From NCBI GenBank assembly GCA_963830205.1, contig CAWHLP010000041.1:248001-312000 (forward strand): 64,000 bases of DNA, in the 5' to 3' direction. Below are positions 56,280-64,000 of the stretch, piece by piece (the first letter of the stretch is position 1; every line of letters starts with the position of its first letter). Under the pieces are notes generated by a model that was not told the DNA's origin, ran no database searches, and saw nothing but the letters and a program-made list of their open reading frames with translations. The translations under genes were made by a program, and so were the position numbers. This stretch comes from CAVSRC01 sp963830205 (lineage in GTDB: Bacteria > Pseudomonadota > Alphaproteobacteria > Rhizobiales > Kaistiaceae).

Positions 56280-58508
56280 TTATTCGGCGCTGAGCGCAAT
56301 GGTGGTGGTGCCGAAAAGCGGGCTCGACACGTTGACGGTAATCGCCCCCCGGGCACCGGTCGATTCGACCCAGAAGCCGGTCGAGCCGCCGCGCAGCGGC
56401 ACCAGGCTCGGGCCGACCAGCCGGCCGGCGCCCGACACCGCGATCTCGACCGGTTCGAACAGGAAGGGCAGCTTGTGCCCGGCCTGATCGAGGGCGCGCA
56501 CCATCACCCGCACGCATTCGGTCGCTTCTGAGGAGATCGCGGCGCGATCGGCGACGACCGCGAGCCGGGTGGCGACCGGATCGGCAACGTAGCGAACCTC
56601 GGTCGCCGGCTTGCCGTCGATCAGGCCGGTGATGGTCGCACCCTCCCACAGCATGCCCCACAGCCCCAGCTCTTCGGCGCTGAAGTGCTCGCGCTGGAAG
56701 ATGACCGGGGGATGCGGCAGGTGGGGGAAGCGCTCGCGGTCGGGCGTGAGGCGCTTGGGCGGGTTGTCGCCGTAGCTGAGCTCGACCTCATCGCAATTGG
56801 TCAGCACCATCAGCGGCAGCACGCCGCCGATATTGCGCTCCCCGCGCGCCCAGAAGGTCACCGGCTGGAGAACCACGGCCTCCTCCGGCTCGCACTGGCT
56901 GGCATAGGCGAAGGCGGCGAATTTCGGCTCGCGGAACATGTCCATGACGCCGTGGTGGCAGATGCGGTCGCCGGAGCCGAAGTCCTTGTGGGTGTTGTAG
57001 TCGAAGGCGCACCAGCCGATGCAGCCGGCGATCTGGGGATCGCCGTAGGCGGCGTTGAGCACCTCCAGATGGCGGGTCACATGCTCGACCTGGCGCTGTT
57101 CCTGGTCGAAGCTCTTGGTCGGGTACATGTGGCCGTTGAACTCGGTGACCATGTAGGGCACTGGCTTGTCGATACCACTGGTCTCGCGCCGCGGCCGGAG
57201 CGCCGTGCGCGGCCGGTTGCCGCCGAGCTCCTCGTTGCCGAGGATGAAGTCGTTGGTGGTGTAGACGTCCTCGAGCAGCTCGCTCTCGGTGATGACGCGG
57301 ATGCCGCCGGTCTGGCGGGTGGTGTCGAGCTCGTGGGCGACGCGGTTGGTCTCGACATAGAAATCGTGGTCGTCGCGCAACTCGTTGATGCGCACGCCCC
57401 ACAGGATGATCGACGGGTGGTTCCAGTCACGGGTGATCATGCGGCGGACGTTGGCAACCGCCTCCGCCTTCCATGTGTCGCCGCCGATGTGCTGCCAGCC
57501 GGGAATCTCCTCCAGAACCAGGAGGCCCAGCCGGTCGCAGGCGTCGAGGAAGTACGGCGACTGCGGATAGTGCGAGGTGCGCACGATGTTGACGTGCAGC
57601 TCGCGCTTGAGGATTTCGGCGTCGCGTTCCTGCGCCGCGCGGCCGAGCGCGTATCCGGCATAGGGGAAGGACTGGTGGCGGTTGAGGCCGCGCAGCTTGA
57701 GCGGGCGGCCGTTGAGGCGGAAGCCCTCGGGCGTGAACTCGGCCGCGCGGAAGCCGAAGGTGTGGGTGACGGTGTCGTCGCCGAGCGTGAGGTCGAGGGT
57801 GTAGAGGACGGGGCTGTCGAGGTCCCACAGCGTGATGCCGTCGAGCCCGTCCATCGCCAGCGCGACTTCAGCGGCCGCAGGTGCCGAGGCCGTGGCAATC
57901 GCCTTGCCGGTGGGATCGCGCAGCGTTGCCGTCAGCGTGCCCGCGATCGGCAGCCTCGCAGGGTTGGCGAGGTCGAGGCGGACACGCACCGACTTCTTGG
58001 CGGAAAGCACGTTCGGCGTTTCGATCTTGACGCGGCCGATCGAAACCGGCGGCACCACCTTGAGCCAGACGTCGCGATAGATGCCGGCATAGGTCAGGTA
58101 GTCGATACGGCCGCCGAAGGGCGGGATGTCGGGGTTCTCCGAGCCGTCGACCTTGATCGCCAGCAGATTGTCGCCGGCGGTGAGCTTGCCGGTCAGGCGG
58201 ACCGCGAACGGCGTGTAGCCGTCGGCGTGGGCGCCGAGGCGCTCGCCGTTGAGATAGACCACCGCATCGGCCATGGCGCCGTCGCAGATGAGCCACACCT
58301 CCTGGCCGTCCCAGGCCGGGTCGCGCGTGATCACCTTCTGATAGGTGAAGGGCCGCCAGGTGCTCGCCTCGTCGAAGTAGGAGAAGGGCAGTTCGACCGC
58401 GCTGTGGGGCAGGGAGACGCGCGCCCCCTTGCCCAGCGTCGCGGTCAGATCGGGCGAGAAGCCCTCGTTGAAGGTCCACCCCTCGTTGAGGGCAATCAGC
58501 GTACGCAT
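56280..58508 (-). CDS. Glycoside hydrolase family 2 protein (beta-galactosidase/beta-glucuronidase type)
   Basis: This 742-aa retaining glycosidase has no signal peptide, so it acts in the cytoplasm on imported glycosides. The N-terminal sugar-binding domain runs to about residue 155, and an Ig-like domain to about 255. The catalytic barrel follows with LRGLNRHQSFPYAGYA, DWNHPSIILWGVRINE (acid/base E376) and VTEFNGHM (nucleophile E456). Motifs are closer to beta-galactosidase, but the mannonate dehydratase upstream hints at uronic acid substrates, so the sugar is open. It lies between the permease and ATPase genes, in one operon. Confidence 0.92.
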   Translation of the reverse strand: MRTLIALNEGWTFNEGFSPDLTATLGKGARVSLPHSAVELPFSYFDEASTWRPFTYQKVITRDPAWDGQEVWLICDGAMADAVVYLNGERLGAHADGYTPFAVRLTGKLTAGDNLLAIKVDGSENPDIPPFGGRIDYLTYAGIYRDVWLKVVPPVSIGRVKIETPNVLSAKKSVRVRLDLANPARLPIAGTLTATLRDPTGKAIATASAPAAAEVALAMDGLDGITLWDLDSPVLYTLDLTLGDDTVTHTFGFRAAEFTPEGFRLNGRPLKLRGLNRHQSFPYAGYALGRAAQERDAEILKRELHVNIVRTSHYPQSPYFLDACDRLGLLVLEEIPGWQHIGGDTWKAEAVANVRRMITRDWNHPSIILWGVRINELRDDHDFYVETNRVAHELDTTRQTGGIRVITESELLEDVYTTNDFILGNEELGGNRPRTALRPRRETSGIDKPVPYMVTEFNGHMYPTKSFDQEQRQVEHVTRHLEVLNAAYGDPQIAGCIGWCAFDYNTHKDFGSGDRICHHGVMDMFREPKFAAFAYASQCEPEEAVVLQPVTFWARGERNIGGVLPLMVLTNCDEVELSYGDNPPKRLTPDRERFPHLPHPPVIFQREHFSAEELGLWGMLWEGATITGLIDGKPATEVRYVADPVATRLAVVADRAAISSEATECVRVMVRALDQAGHKLPFLFEPVEIAVSGAGRLVGPSLVPLRGGSTGFWVESTGARGAITVNVSSPLFGTTTIALSAE

Positions 58509-58519
58509 TTTCTAGAACC

Positions 58520-59332
58520 TCATTTCACGCCGCCGGTCAGGCCCGCGACGAACTGGCGTTGGAGCAGGAAGAAGATGACGAGCGTGGGCAGCGTCGCCAG
58601 CACGGTCGCAAAAAGCGTCGCACCGTAATCGGGAACGTAAGCGGAGAGCAGGGCCGAGACGACCAGCGTCACCGTCTTCATGTCCTGGGTCTGAAGAACG
58701 ATCAGCGGCCACAGGTAGTTGTTCCAGTTGAGCATGAAGATGATGATGGTTGCTGCCGCGTAGGTGGAGCGCATCACCGGCACATAGATGAACAGGAAGA
58801 TCTGCCACTCCTTCAGTCCGTCGACCCGCGCGGCGTCGCGCAACTCGCTCGGAAAGGCCTTCGTCGCCTGGCGGAAATAGAAGATGATGAAGATCGAGGC
58901 CACTGTCGGCAGGATGACGGCGGCAAAGGTGTTGACCAGGTGTGCCCGCGCGATCATCGAGAACAGCGGCACCATGATCGCGGCGAAGGGAATGGTGAGG
59001 AGCAGCAGCAGGAAGGCGAACAGGCGCTCGCGAAAACGGGAGCGGAATATCTCGAAGCCGTAGCCGGCCGCCGACGATATGACCAGCGTGACCACAGTCG
59101 CGATGACCGATATCTCGAACGAATTCCAGAACACGCGCGGTGCGTCGACGAGGCTGAAGAAAGCATGCGCGTTGGCGAACAGGTTGTCGCCGAAGCTCGC
59201 CTTGCCCCTGACGATCAGGGCGGACTTGTTGGTGGCGCCGATGACCATCCAGTAGAACGGGAAAACCGAGACGAAGGCGGCGATGGACAGGCCCAGATAG
59301 ACGAGGCCGCGGCGGACGGCGCGCATCGTCAT
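58520..59332 (-). CDS. Sugar ABC transporter permease (MalG/UgpE type)
   Basis: This 270-aa inner-membrane permease has six helices. The coupling EAA-like loop is ELRDAARVDGLKEWQIFLFIYVP (about residues 163-185), and the LNWNNYLWPLIVL segment is typical of carbohydrate uptake family 1. Its ATG overlaps the stop of the other permease by 4 bases (ATGA). Upstream in-frame residues belong to the shadow of that gene and were left out. The GH2 gene follows 11 bases later. Confidence 0.94.
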   Translation of the reverse strand: MTMRAVRRGLVYLGLSIAAFVSVFPFYWMVIGATNKSALIVRGKASFGDNLFANAHAFFSLVDAPRVFWNSFEISVIATVVTLVISSAAGYGFEIFRSRFRERLFAFLLLLLTIPFAAIMVPLFSMIARAHLVNTFAAVILPTVASIFIIFYFRQATKAFPSELRDAARVDGLKEWQIFLFIYVPVMRSTYAAATIIIFMLNWNNYLWPLIVLQTQDMKTVTLVVSALLSAYVPDYGATLFATVLATLPTLVIFFLLQRQFVAGLTGGVK

Positions 59333-60228
59333 GTCTTCGCCCTCGGCCGGCGGTCGCGGGCGATCCAGAACTGCAGGGCGCTGAGAATCGCGACGATCAC
59401 CACGATGACGTAGGAGACAGTCGCGGCGTAGCCGTAATTCGGCATGAATCGGAAGGTCAGGTCGTATATGTAGATCGACAGCGTTTCCGTCGCGCCGGAT
59501 GGGCTGCCGTCGGTCGTGATGTTGTTGACCTCGTCGAACAACTGCAGCGTGCCGATAGTCGAGATGACGGTGGTGAACAGGATCACCGGCTTCAGCATCG
59601 GAATGGTGATGTGCAGGAAGACCGCCCGCGGCGGCACGCCGTCGAGGCGCGCGGCCTCGTAGATCGACCGGTCGATGTTCTGCAGCGCCGCCAGGTAGAA
59701 CACCATGTTGTAGCCGGTCCACCGCCAGGTGATGGCCAGGATGATCACCACCTTGGCCCAGAATGGATCGGACAGCCACGGGATCGGCGAGCCGATGATG
59801 TGGACGAACATCAGCGCATTGTTGATCACGCCGTCGGCGGCGAACATCGACTTGAACAGCACCGAATAGGCAACCAGCGAGGTGACGCAGGGCAGGAAGA
59901 TCGCCGTGCGCAGGAGCCCGCGCATCTTGAGCGTCGCGTCGTCGAGCGCGACCGCGAACAAGAGCGCCAGCGTGATCATGATCGGCACCTGCACGAAGAA
60001 GAAGATGCAGGTGTTTGTGAGCGAGCGGATAAAGACTGGATCGTGGGTCAGGCGGACGATGTTGGCGAAGCCGCCGAAGTGGAAGTTCAGGCCCTTGCCG
60101 ACCTGGAAGCTCATCCACAACGACCACAGGATGGGATAGATCAGAAACAGCCCGAGCAGGACAAGCGCCGGCGCAACGAAGAGCCAGCCATTGACCTCAG
60201 CATTGCGCTCAAGCCTGACGCTTGCCAC
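59329..60228 (-). CDS. Sugar ABC transporter permease (MalF/UgpA type)
   Basis: This 299-aa inner-membrane permease partners MalG-like 58520-59332. It has six to seven helices, beginning NGWLFVAPALVLLGLFLIYPILWSLWMSF. The coupling loop is YEAARLDGVPPRAVFLHITIPML (about residues 191-213). The binding-protein gene lies 171 bases upstream, with a perfect hairpin in the gap. That spacing is common where the binding protein is made in excess. Confidence 0.94.
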   Translation of the reverse strand: MASVRLERNAEVNGWLFVAPALVLLGLFLIYPILWSLWMSFQVGKGLNFHFGGFANIVRLTHDPVFIRSLTNTCIFFFVQVPIMITLALLFAVALDDATLKMRGLLRTAIFLPCVTSLVAYSVLFKSMFAADGVINNALMFVHIIGSPIPWLSDPFWAKVVIILAITWRWTGYNMVFYLAALQNIDRSIYEAARLDGVPPRAVFLHITIPMLKPVILFTTVISTIGTLQLFDEVNNITTDGSPSGATETLSIYIYDLTFRFMPNYGYAATVSYVIVVIVAILSALQFWIARDRRPRAKT

Positions 60229-60364
60229 CGGCCAATTTCCCTTCTCGCGGGTCCGCCGGAGGCGCTTGGTTTCGCCACAGGAAACTCGCCCGCCGGGACC
60301 AACTCACGCACCCAAGCGGCCGCGCCGCAAGCAAAACGTCACGCGGACGCGGCCCCCGGGAGAC

Positions 60365-60392
60365 AAGGGAACGGGATTGCTCCCGTTCCCTT
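60365..60392 (-). terminator. Perfect hairpin between binding-protein and permease genes
   Basis: AAGGGAACGGGA (60365-60376) pairs over 12 bases with TCCCGTTCCCTT (60381-60392), 7 bases after the binding-protein stop. There is no good T-run on the minus strand. It may be a partial terminator or an mRNA stabiliser that raises binding-protein output over permease output. Confidence 0.65.
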
Positions 60393-60399
60393 CTGCTGA

Positions 60400-61680
60400 C
60401 TACTGAATCTGCGCCTGCGCCTGATCGTTGATCGCCTTGATGGCGTCATCGACCGAGCCGCCCTGGGCGACCGGTGCCAACTGGGCCTGGACGGCCGAAT
60501 CGACCTCGGCGGTGTAGGTGCCGTAGTCGATGCCCGGGATCTGCCCGATCCAGTCGGCGAAGTCCTGCCAGACCTGCTCTCCGCCGAAGAACGGATCCTT
60601 GAGCTGGTATGCGCTGCCGCCACGCGCGGCAAGCAGCGTACCGACGGCGCCCTGATCGACGAGGATCTTCTGGTAGAAGTCGATGTCACTGGCCCAGACC
60701 GACTTCAGGAAGTCGATGGCGGCCGCCTTGTTGGGCGACTTGGCCAGGACATACCAGCTCGAGCCGCCCCAGTTGGAGGCGTGCACGGCGCCGGGAATGC
60801 CGGCAAGCAGCGGAATCGGCGCGACGGCCCATTTGCCCGACTGGTCGGCGTTGGCCTTGATCGTGCCAGTGATCCACACGCCGATCGGAACCGAGGCGAC
60901 CTCACCCGAGGTGAAGCCGCCGGTGAAGTCGGACCACCCGGACACCGGCTTGACGATCCCCGACTGCCAGATCCTGGCATATTGCTCGAGCGCGGCCTTG
61001 AGTGCCGCATTGTCGAGAATGTTGAGGGTGCCGTCCTTCTTGAAATACCACTGGCCGACAGACTGCAGCATCAGGTGGATCTGGCCACGCTCGTTGTAGT
61101 CCATGTCGAGCATCGGATGGCCGGTCTTGGCCAACACGTCCTTGCCGATCTTGATGAGGTCGTCCCAGGTGATGTTCTGGAGATCGGCGGCCTTGTAGCC
61201 GGCCTGGGCGAGATAGTCGGAGCGATAGAAGAGGCCGGCGACGCCGGAATCGAACGGCAACGAGTACGATTTGCCCTGATAGGTCGCCGCCTGCACCTTG
61301 TATTGGGCGAACTTCGACATATCGATGGCGTCGGAGAGTGGCTCGAAGGAGCCGGGGAACGACTGCAGGTATTTCTGCGCGACGTCGTCCTCGATCAGCA
61401 CGATATCGGGGAGCCCGTCGGTGCTGCCGGACAGAAGCTGCGCCTGCAGTTTGGTCCTGACGTCGTCCTGGCTGGTGGTGTCGATGACGTTGAGCGCAAC
61501 GTCGGGATGGGTCTTGGCGTAGATGTCGCCGGCTTCCCGCATGGTGACGCCGTTGAAGTTGGGATCCCAGCACCAGACGGTGAGGGTCGTCGCCGCGAAC
61601 GATGCCGTGGCGGTCAGAATGGCGGCGCTGGCAACTCCAAAAACGAGCGCGCGGCGCCAGCTGGTGGCGAAGCGTTTCAT
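60400..61680 (-). CDS. Extracellular sugar-binding protein (family 1)
   Basis: This periplasmic binding protein of the adjacent importer has 426 aa. The signal peptide is RRALVFGVASAAILTATASFA, and the mature protein opens TTLTVWCWDPNFNGVTM. LPDIVLIEDDVAQKYL and the hinge-side FDSGVAGLFYRSDYLAQAGY motif are typical of carbohydrate class members. GGAGGGA lies 4 bases before the ATG at 61680, deciding that start over 61713. It is preceded by the lacI-type gene (48 bases), so one transcript is possible. Confidence 0.94.
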   Translation of the reverse strand: MKRFATSWRRALVFGVASAAILTATASFAATTLTVWCWDPNFNGVTMREAGDIYAKTHPDVALNVIDTTSQDDVRTKLQAQLLSGSTDGLPDIVLIEDDVAQKYLQSFPGSFEPLSDAIDMSKFAQYKVQAATYQGKSYSLPFDSGVAGLFYRSDYLAQAGYKAADLQNITWDDLIKIGKDVLAKTGHPMLDMDYNERGQIHLMLQSVGQWYFKKDGTLNILDNAALKAALEQYARIWQSGIVKPVSGWSDFTGGFTSGEVASVPIGVWITGTIKANADQSGKWAVAPIPLLAGIPGAVHASNWGGSSWYVLAKSPNKAAAIDFLKSVWASDIDFYQKILVDQGAVGTLLAARGGSAYQLKDPFFGGEQVWQDFADWIGQIPGIDYGTYTAEVDSAVQAQLAPVAQGGSVDDAIKAINDQAQAQIQ

Positions 61681-61728
61681 TGGTCCCTCCCAATAGCCGA
61701 GGTAGTTCATCACCTCGTGCGCTCATTT

Positions 61729-62802
61729 CTAGCCGGGCAATTCGGGCACCGCAACATTTAGTAAATTATCGCCCGCCGCTTGCGGGCCCGCCAGGTTGCG
61801 TGTGCTGCCGCGCCACTTGATCTGGTTGGCGATGATGATGCGCTGGGCGACCGAGCGCCCGGCGACGCGCTGGAGCAGAAGGTCGACCGCGGTCTCGCCG
61901 ATCTCCTCGGCGGGGAGGTGGACCGTCGACAGCGGCGGATGGAGGAACTGCGCCGCTGGAATGTCGTTGAAGCTGGCCACGGCGACATCGTCCGGGATAC
62001 GCAGCCCAAGCTCGCGGGCGGCGCGGTAGACGCCGATGGCAATGTTGTCGTTGCAGGTGACGATGGCGTCCGGCGGCCGGCGCTGCCGCAGGAGCTGCGT
62101 GCCGAGCTGGTAGCCGGTCTGCTCGGTGTTGCGCTCGACGCTGCCCAGCGTCAGGCAGATCTTGGGGTCGAACACGCCGTGGGTCTTGCTCCACGCGATG
62201 TAGGTGCGGCAGCGGATCTCGGCCAGGGGATCGTTGTTGCTCTCCTCCGTCCAACCGGCGAATCCGATCCGGGCATAGCCGGATTTCATCAATCCCGTCA
62301 AAAGCTTGCGTGTCGCGAGCGCGAGGTCGCTAGCGACCGCGTCGCATTCGTCGCTCTCCGGAATGAAATCGGCGAAGACGACCCGGCGGCTGTAACGGGC
62401 AAGCCAGTCGACCTCGGCCTCACTGTGCAAGCCGATGACGATCACACCGTCGGCGCTCTGCAACAGCGTCGGTTCCGGCATGCTGTCGGTGCGATAGGCC
62501 TTCACCGTCTCGCATTGCAGCACCTGGCAACGGCTTTCGATGCCGAGGCGCAGTCCGACATAATAGGGGTCGATCAGCTCCAGGTCGGGCGTGAGGAAAT
62601 GGACCAGCGCCACCTTGCGCAGGCCGCGCTGCCGCGCCCGGTTGCGCGCCCGCGGCGTGGCGTAGTTGAGCGCCTCGGCGGTCTCGATGATTGCCTGCCG
62701 CTTCGTTTCGGTGACCGAGAGCGCCGGATCGAAGTTGAGAACGCGCGACACCGTGGCCGTGGAGACGCCCACGGCGTTGGCGATTTCCTTGAGCGTGACC
62801 AT
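61729..62802 (-). CDS. LacI family transcriptional regulator, EbgR-like
   Basis: This 357-aa regulator has the N-terminal LacI helix-turn-helix (LKEIANAVGVSTATVSRVLN, then the hinge region) and a periplasmic-binding-fold ligand domain. LELIDPYYVGLRLGIESRC and the CDAVASDLALATRKL-type segments recall E. coli EbgR, which represses a GH2 beta-galactosidase. It is expected to repress the downstream importer/hydrolase genes and be relieved by a sugar from the transported glycoside. Placement at the operon head fits autoregulation. A GC-rich hairpin is directly upstream. Confidence 0.93.
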   Translation of the reverse strand: MVTLKEIANAVGVSTATVSRVLNFDPALSVTETKRQAIIETAEALNYATPRARNRARQRGLRKVALVHFLTPDLELIDPYYVGLRLGIESRCQVLQCETVKAYRTDSMPEPTLLQSADGVIVIGLHSEAEVDWLARYSRRVVFADFIPESDECDAVASDLALATRKLLTGLMKSGYARIGFAGWTEESNNDPLAEIRCRTYIAWSKTHGVFDPKICLTLGSVERNTEQTGYQLGTQLLRQRRPPDAIVTCNDNIAIGVYRAARELGLRIPDDVAVASFNDIPAAQFLHPPLSTVHLPAEEIGETAVDLLLQRVAGRSVAQRIIIANQIKWRGSTRNLAGPQAAGDNLLNVAVPELPG

Positions 62803-62825
62803 TGATCCTCACGCGGCCAAACAAT

Positions 62826-62857
62826 CCTCTGCCGCCGGGCCGGCCCGGCAGCAGAGG
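62826..62857. repeat. 32-base near-perfect inverted repeat upstream of the LacI gene
   Basis: CCTCTGC (62826-62832) and GCAGAGG (62851-62857) flank the perfect 16-base palindrome GCCGGGCCGGCCCGGC (62834-62849), with one mismatched pair between. On the minus strand it is followed by ATTGTTTGG. It could end the mannonate dehydratase transcript 220 bases on, or be a regulatory site before the LacI gene, which starts 24 bases away. The rest of 62803-63078 shows nothing recognisable. Confidence 0.6.
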
Positions 62858-63078
62858 CACAGGAAGAGCAGGAAATATTTACGAAAAAGCCACCGCCACG
62901 TTCAAGCCTCATGCACGCCGCAGGCCGCGGCCGGTGCCTTGGCCGGCCCGCGCCGGCGGGCAAAACCCCCTTTGGTGCGCGAATTCAGCGCACCCGTGGT
63001 TGCGGGGGAAGTGGGTGGGGGGCCATGCCGCACTGAAGGGTAGGGGGCTGGCGCCATTGGCTCGAGTGGGGAGCCGGC

Positions 63079-64000
63079 CTACCAGTTCCACACCGTCCCG
63101 TCCTCGAGCCGGGCGACGGGCAGATAGGCCGCCTCGTACGGATATTTCGCCGCCAGCGCCTCGTCGATGTCGACCCCGTGGCCCGGTACGTCGCCGGGGT
63201 GGAAGTAGCCGTCCTTGAACGAATAGGCGTGCGGGAAGACCGCGTCGGTCTCCTGGTTGTGGGCCATGTGCTCCTGGATGCCGAAATTCGGCACCCACAT
63301 GTCGAAATGCAGCGCCGCGCCGAAGCATACCGGCGACAGGTCGGTGGGGCCGTGCGAGCCGATGCGCACCTGATAGAGCTCGGCCAGCGCCGCGATCTTG
63401 CGCAACTGCGTGATGCCGCCAGAGTGGGCCACCGACATGCGGACATAGTCGATGAGCTGGTTCTCGATCAGCTCGCGCACGTCGTGGATCGAGTTGAACA
63501 CCTCGCCGATGGCGATCGGCGTGACGGTGTGCTGGCGGATGAGCTTCAGCGACTCCTGGTTCTCCGCCGGCGTCGGATCCTCCATCCAGAACAGGCGATA
63601 GGGCTCCAGGCTCTTGCCAAGGCGGGCCGCCTCGATCGGCGTCAGCCGGTGGTGCACGTCGTGCAGCAGGTGGAAGTCGAAGCCGAACCTGGCGCGCACC
63701 GCCTCGAACAGCTTGGGGGCGAAATCGAGGTACTTCTCGCTCGACCAGATCGATTCCTCGACCATGCCCTTGACCGCCGGCTCGTAGGGCCGCTTGCCCT
63801 GGGGGACGCCGTAGACGTGGTCGAGCCCGGGGACGCCGGATTGCGCCCTGACCGCCTTGTAGCCCTTGTCGAGGTAGCGGCCGACGGCATCGAGCGCCTC
63901 GGGGACGTCGCGGCCGTTGGCATGGGCGTAGACCATGACGCCGGAGCGGCTCTTTCCGCCGAGCAGCTCGTAGAGCGGCAGCCCGGCGGCCTTCGCCTTG
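63079..64000 (-). CDS. Mannonate dehydratase (enolase superfamily, ManD/RspA), partial at window end
   Basis: This Mg-dependent enolase-superfamily enzyme probably dehydrates D-mannonate to 2-keto-3-deoxygluconate. The frame stays open to the right edge, so the N-terminal quarter (about 95 residues of an expected 400) is missing. MVYAHANGRDVPEALDAVGRYLDKGYKAVRAQSG, FHLLHDVHHRLTPIEAARLGKSLEPYRLFWMEDPTPAENQ and GSHGPTDLSPVCFGAALHFD match the ManD group, as does the end EDGTVWNW. Some members of the group have low activity with sugar acids, so the substrate is inferred. It is upstream of the LacI-controlled glycoside genes on the same strand. Confidence 0.9.
   Translation of the reverse strand, partial: KAKAAGLPLYELLGGKSRSGVMVYAHANGRDVPEALDAVGRYLDKGYKAVRAQSGVPGLDHVYGVPQGKRPYEPAVKGMVEESIWSSEKYLDFAPKLFEAVRARFGFDFHLLHDVHHRLTPIEAARLGKSLEPYRLFWMEDPTPAENQESLKLIRQHTVTPIAIGEVFNSIHDVRELIENQLIDYVRMSVAHSGGITQLRKIAALAELYQVRIGSHGPTDLSPVCFGAALHFDMWVPNFGIQEHMAHNQETDAVFPHAYSFKDGYFHPGDVPGHGVDIDEALAAKYPYEAAYLPVARLEDGTVWNW

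Overview
The window is high-GC chromosomal DNA from an alphaproteobacterium, most likely of the order Hyphomicrobiales (Rhizobiales). The evidence is conserved gene order: glyA-nrdR-ribD-ribE-ribH-nusB-thiL followed by a membrane pyrophosphatase; bamE divergent from a complex III chaperone; yceD-plsX-fabH-ihfA-merR; rplM-rpsI; and an alaC-type aminotransferase-hom-glpX-recJ run. I cannot name a genus from sequence reading alone.

Layout. 1-8 kb: one-carbon, riboflavin, thiamine and pyrophosphate genes, all on the plus strand and ending in a strong terminator. 8.2-13.5 kb: envelope and lipid genes (bamE, Cbp3-type chaperone, yceD, plsX, fabH, ihfA, merR). 13.6-14.9 kb: tRNA-Pro and tRNA-Arg, then an AT-richer island with a frame-disrupted VPLPA-CTERM (PEP-CTERM class) surface protein. 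15.2-18 kb: an FAD monooxygenase and a two-gene arginine-to-putrescine operon. 18-25 kb: an exopolysaccharide locus (Wzy-like, WbaP-like, a GT4 glycosyltransferase, Wza-like, and a divergent Wzc/GumC-like protein). 25-32 kb: heme A synthase, argC, rpsI/rplM, a CoA-binding protein, metY and a carboxylesterase. 32-41 kb: accessory-looking DNA with an SPW membrane protein, a lytic transglycosylase, an epimerase/TetR pair with a double operator, an adenylate cyclase-TPR protein, a ChaC-like enzyme, a desaturase and partial duplicates of a secreted-protein gene. 41-50 kb: PHA synthase, a lipoprotein, aminotransferase-hom-glpX, a proline-rich secreted protein and recJ. 50-55 kb: a YkgJ protein, a thioredoxin-CcdA fusion, an E2-like acyltransferase, a UspA protein and an MFS exporter. 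55-64 kb: a sugar or glycoside operon (LacI regulator, binding protein, two permeases, GH2 hydrolase, ATPase) with a mannonate dehydratase upstream.

Many core genes (ribD, thiL, recJ, wzc-like, the lytic transglycosylase and others) are interrupted by single-base indels while the residues on both sides stay conserved. Adding or removing one base each time restores a normal family length. I read this chiefly as uncorrected indels in the assembly, and coordinates of those genes are given as reconstructed spans with this noted.

The most interesting biology is the VPLPA-CTERM gene, with a sigma-54-like promoter and an upstream perfect palindrome, a few kilobases from a Wza/Wzc/Wzy-type polysaccharide locus whose co-polymerase has a degenerate P-loop.
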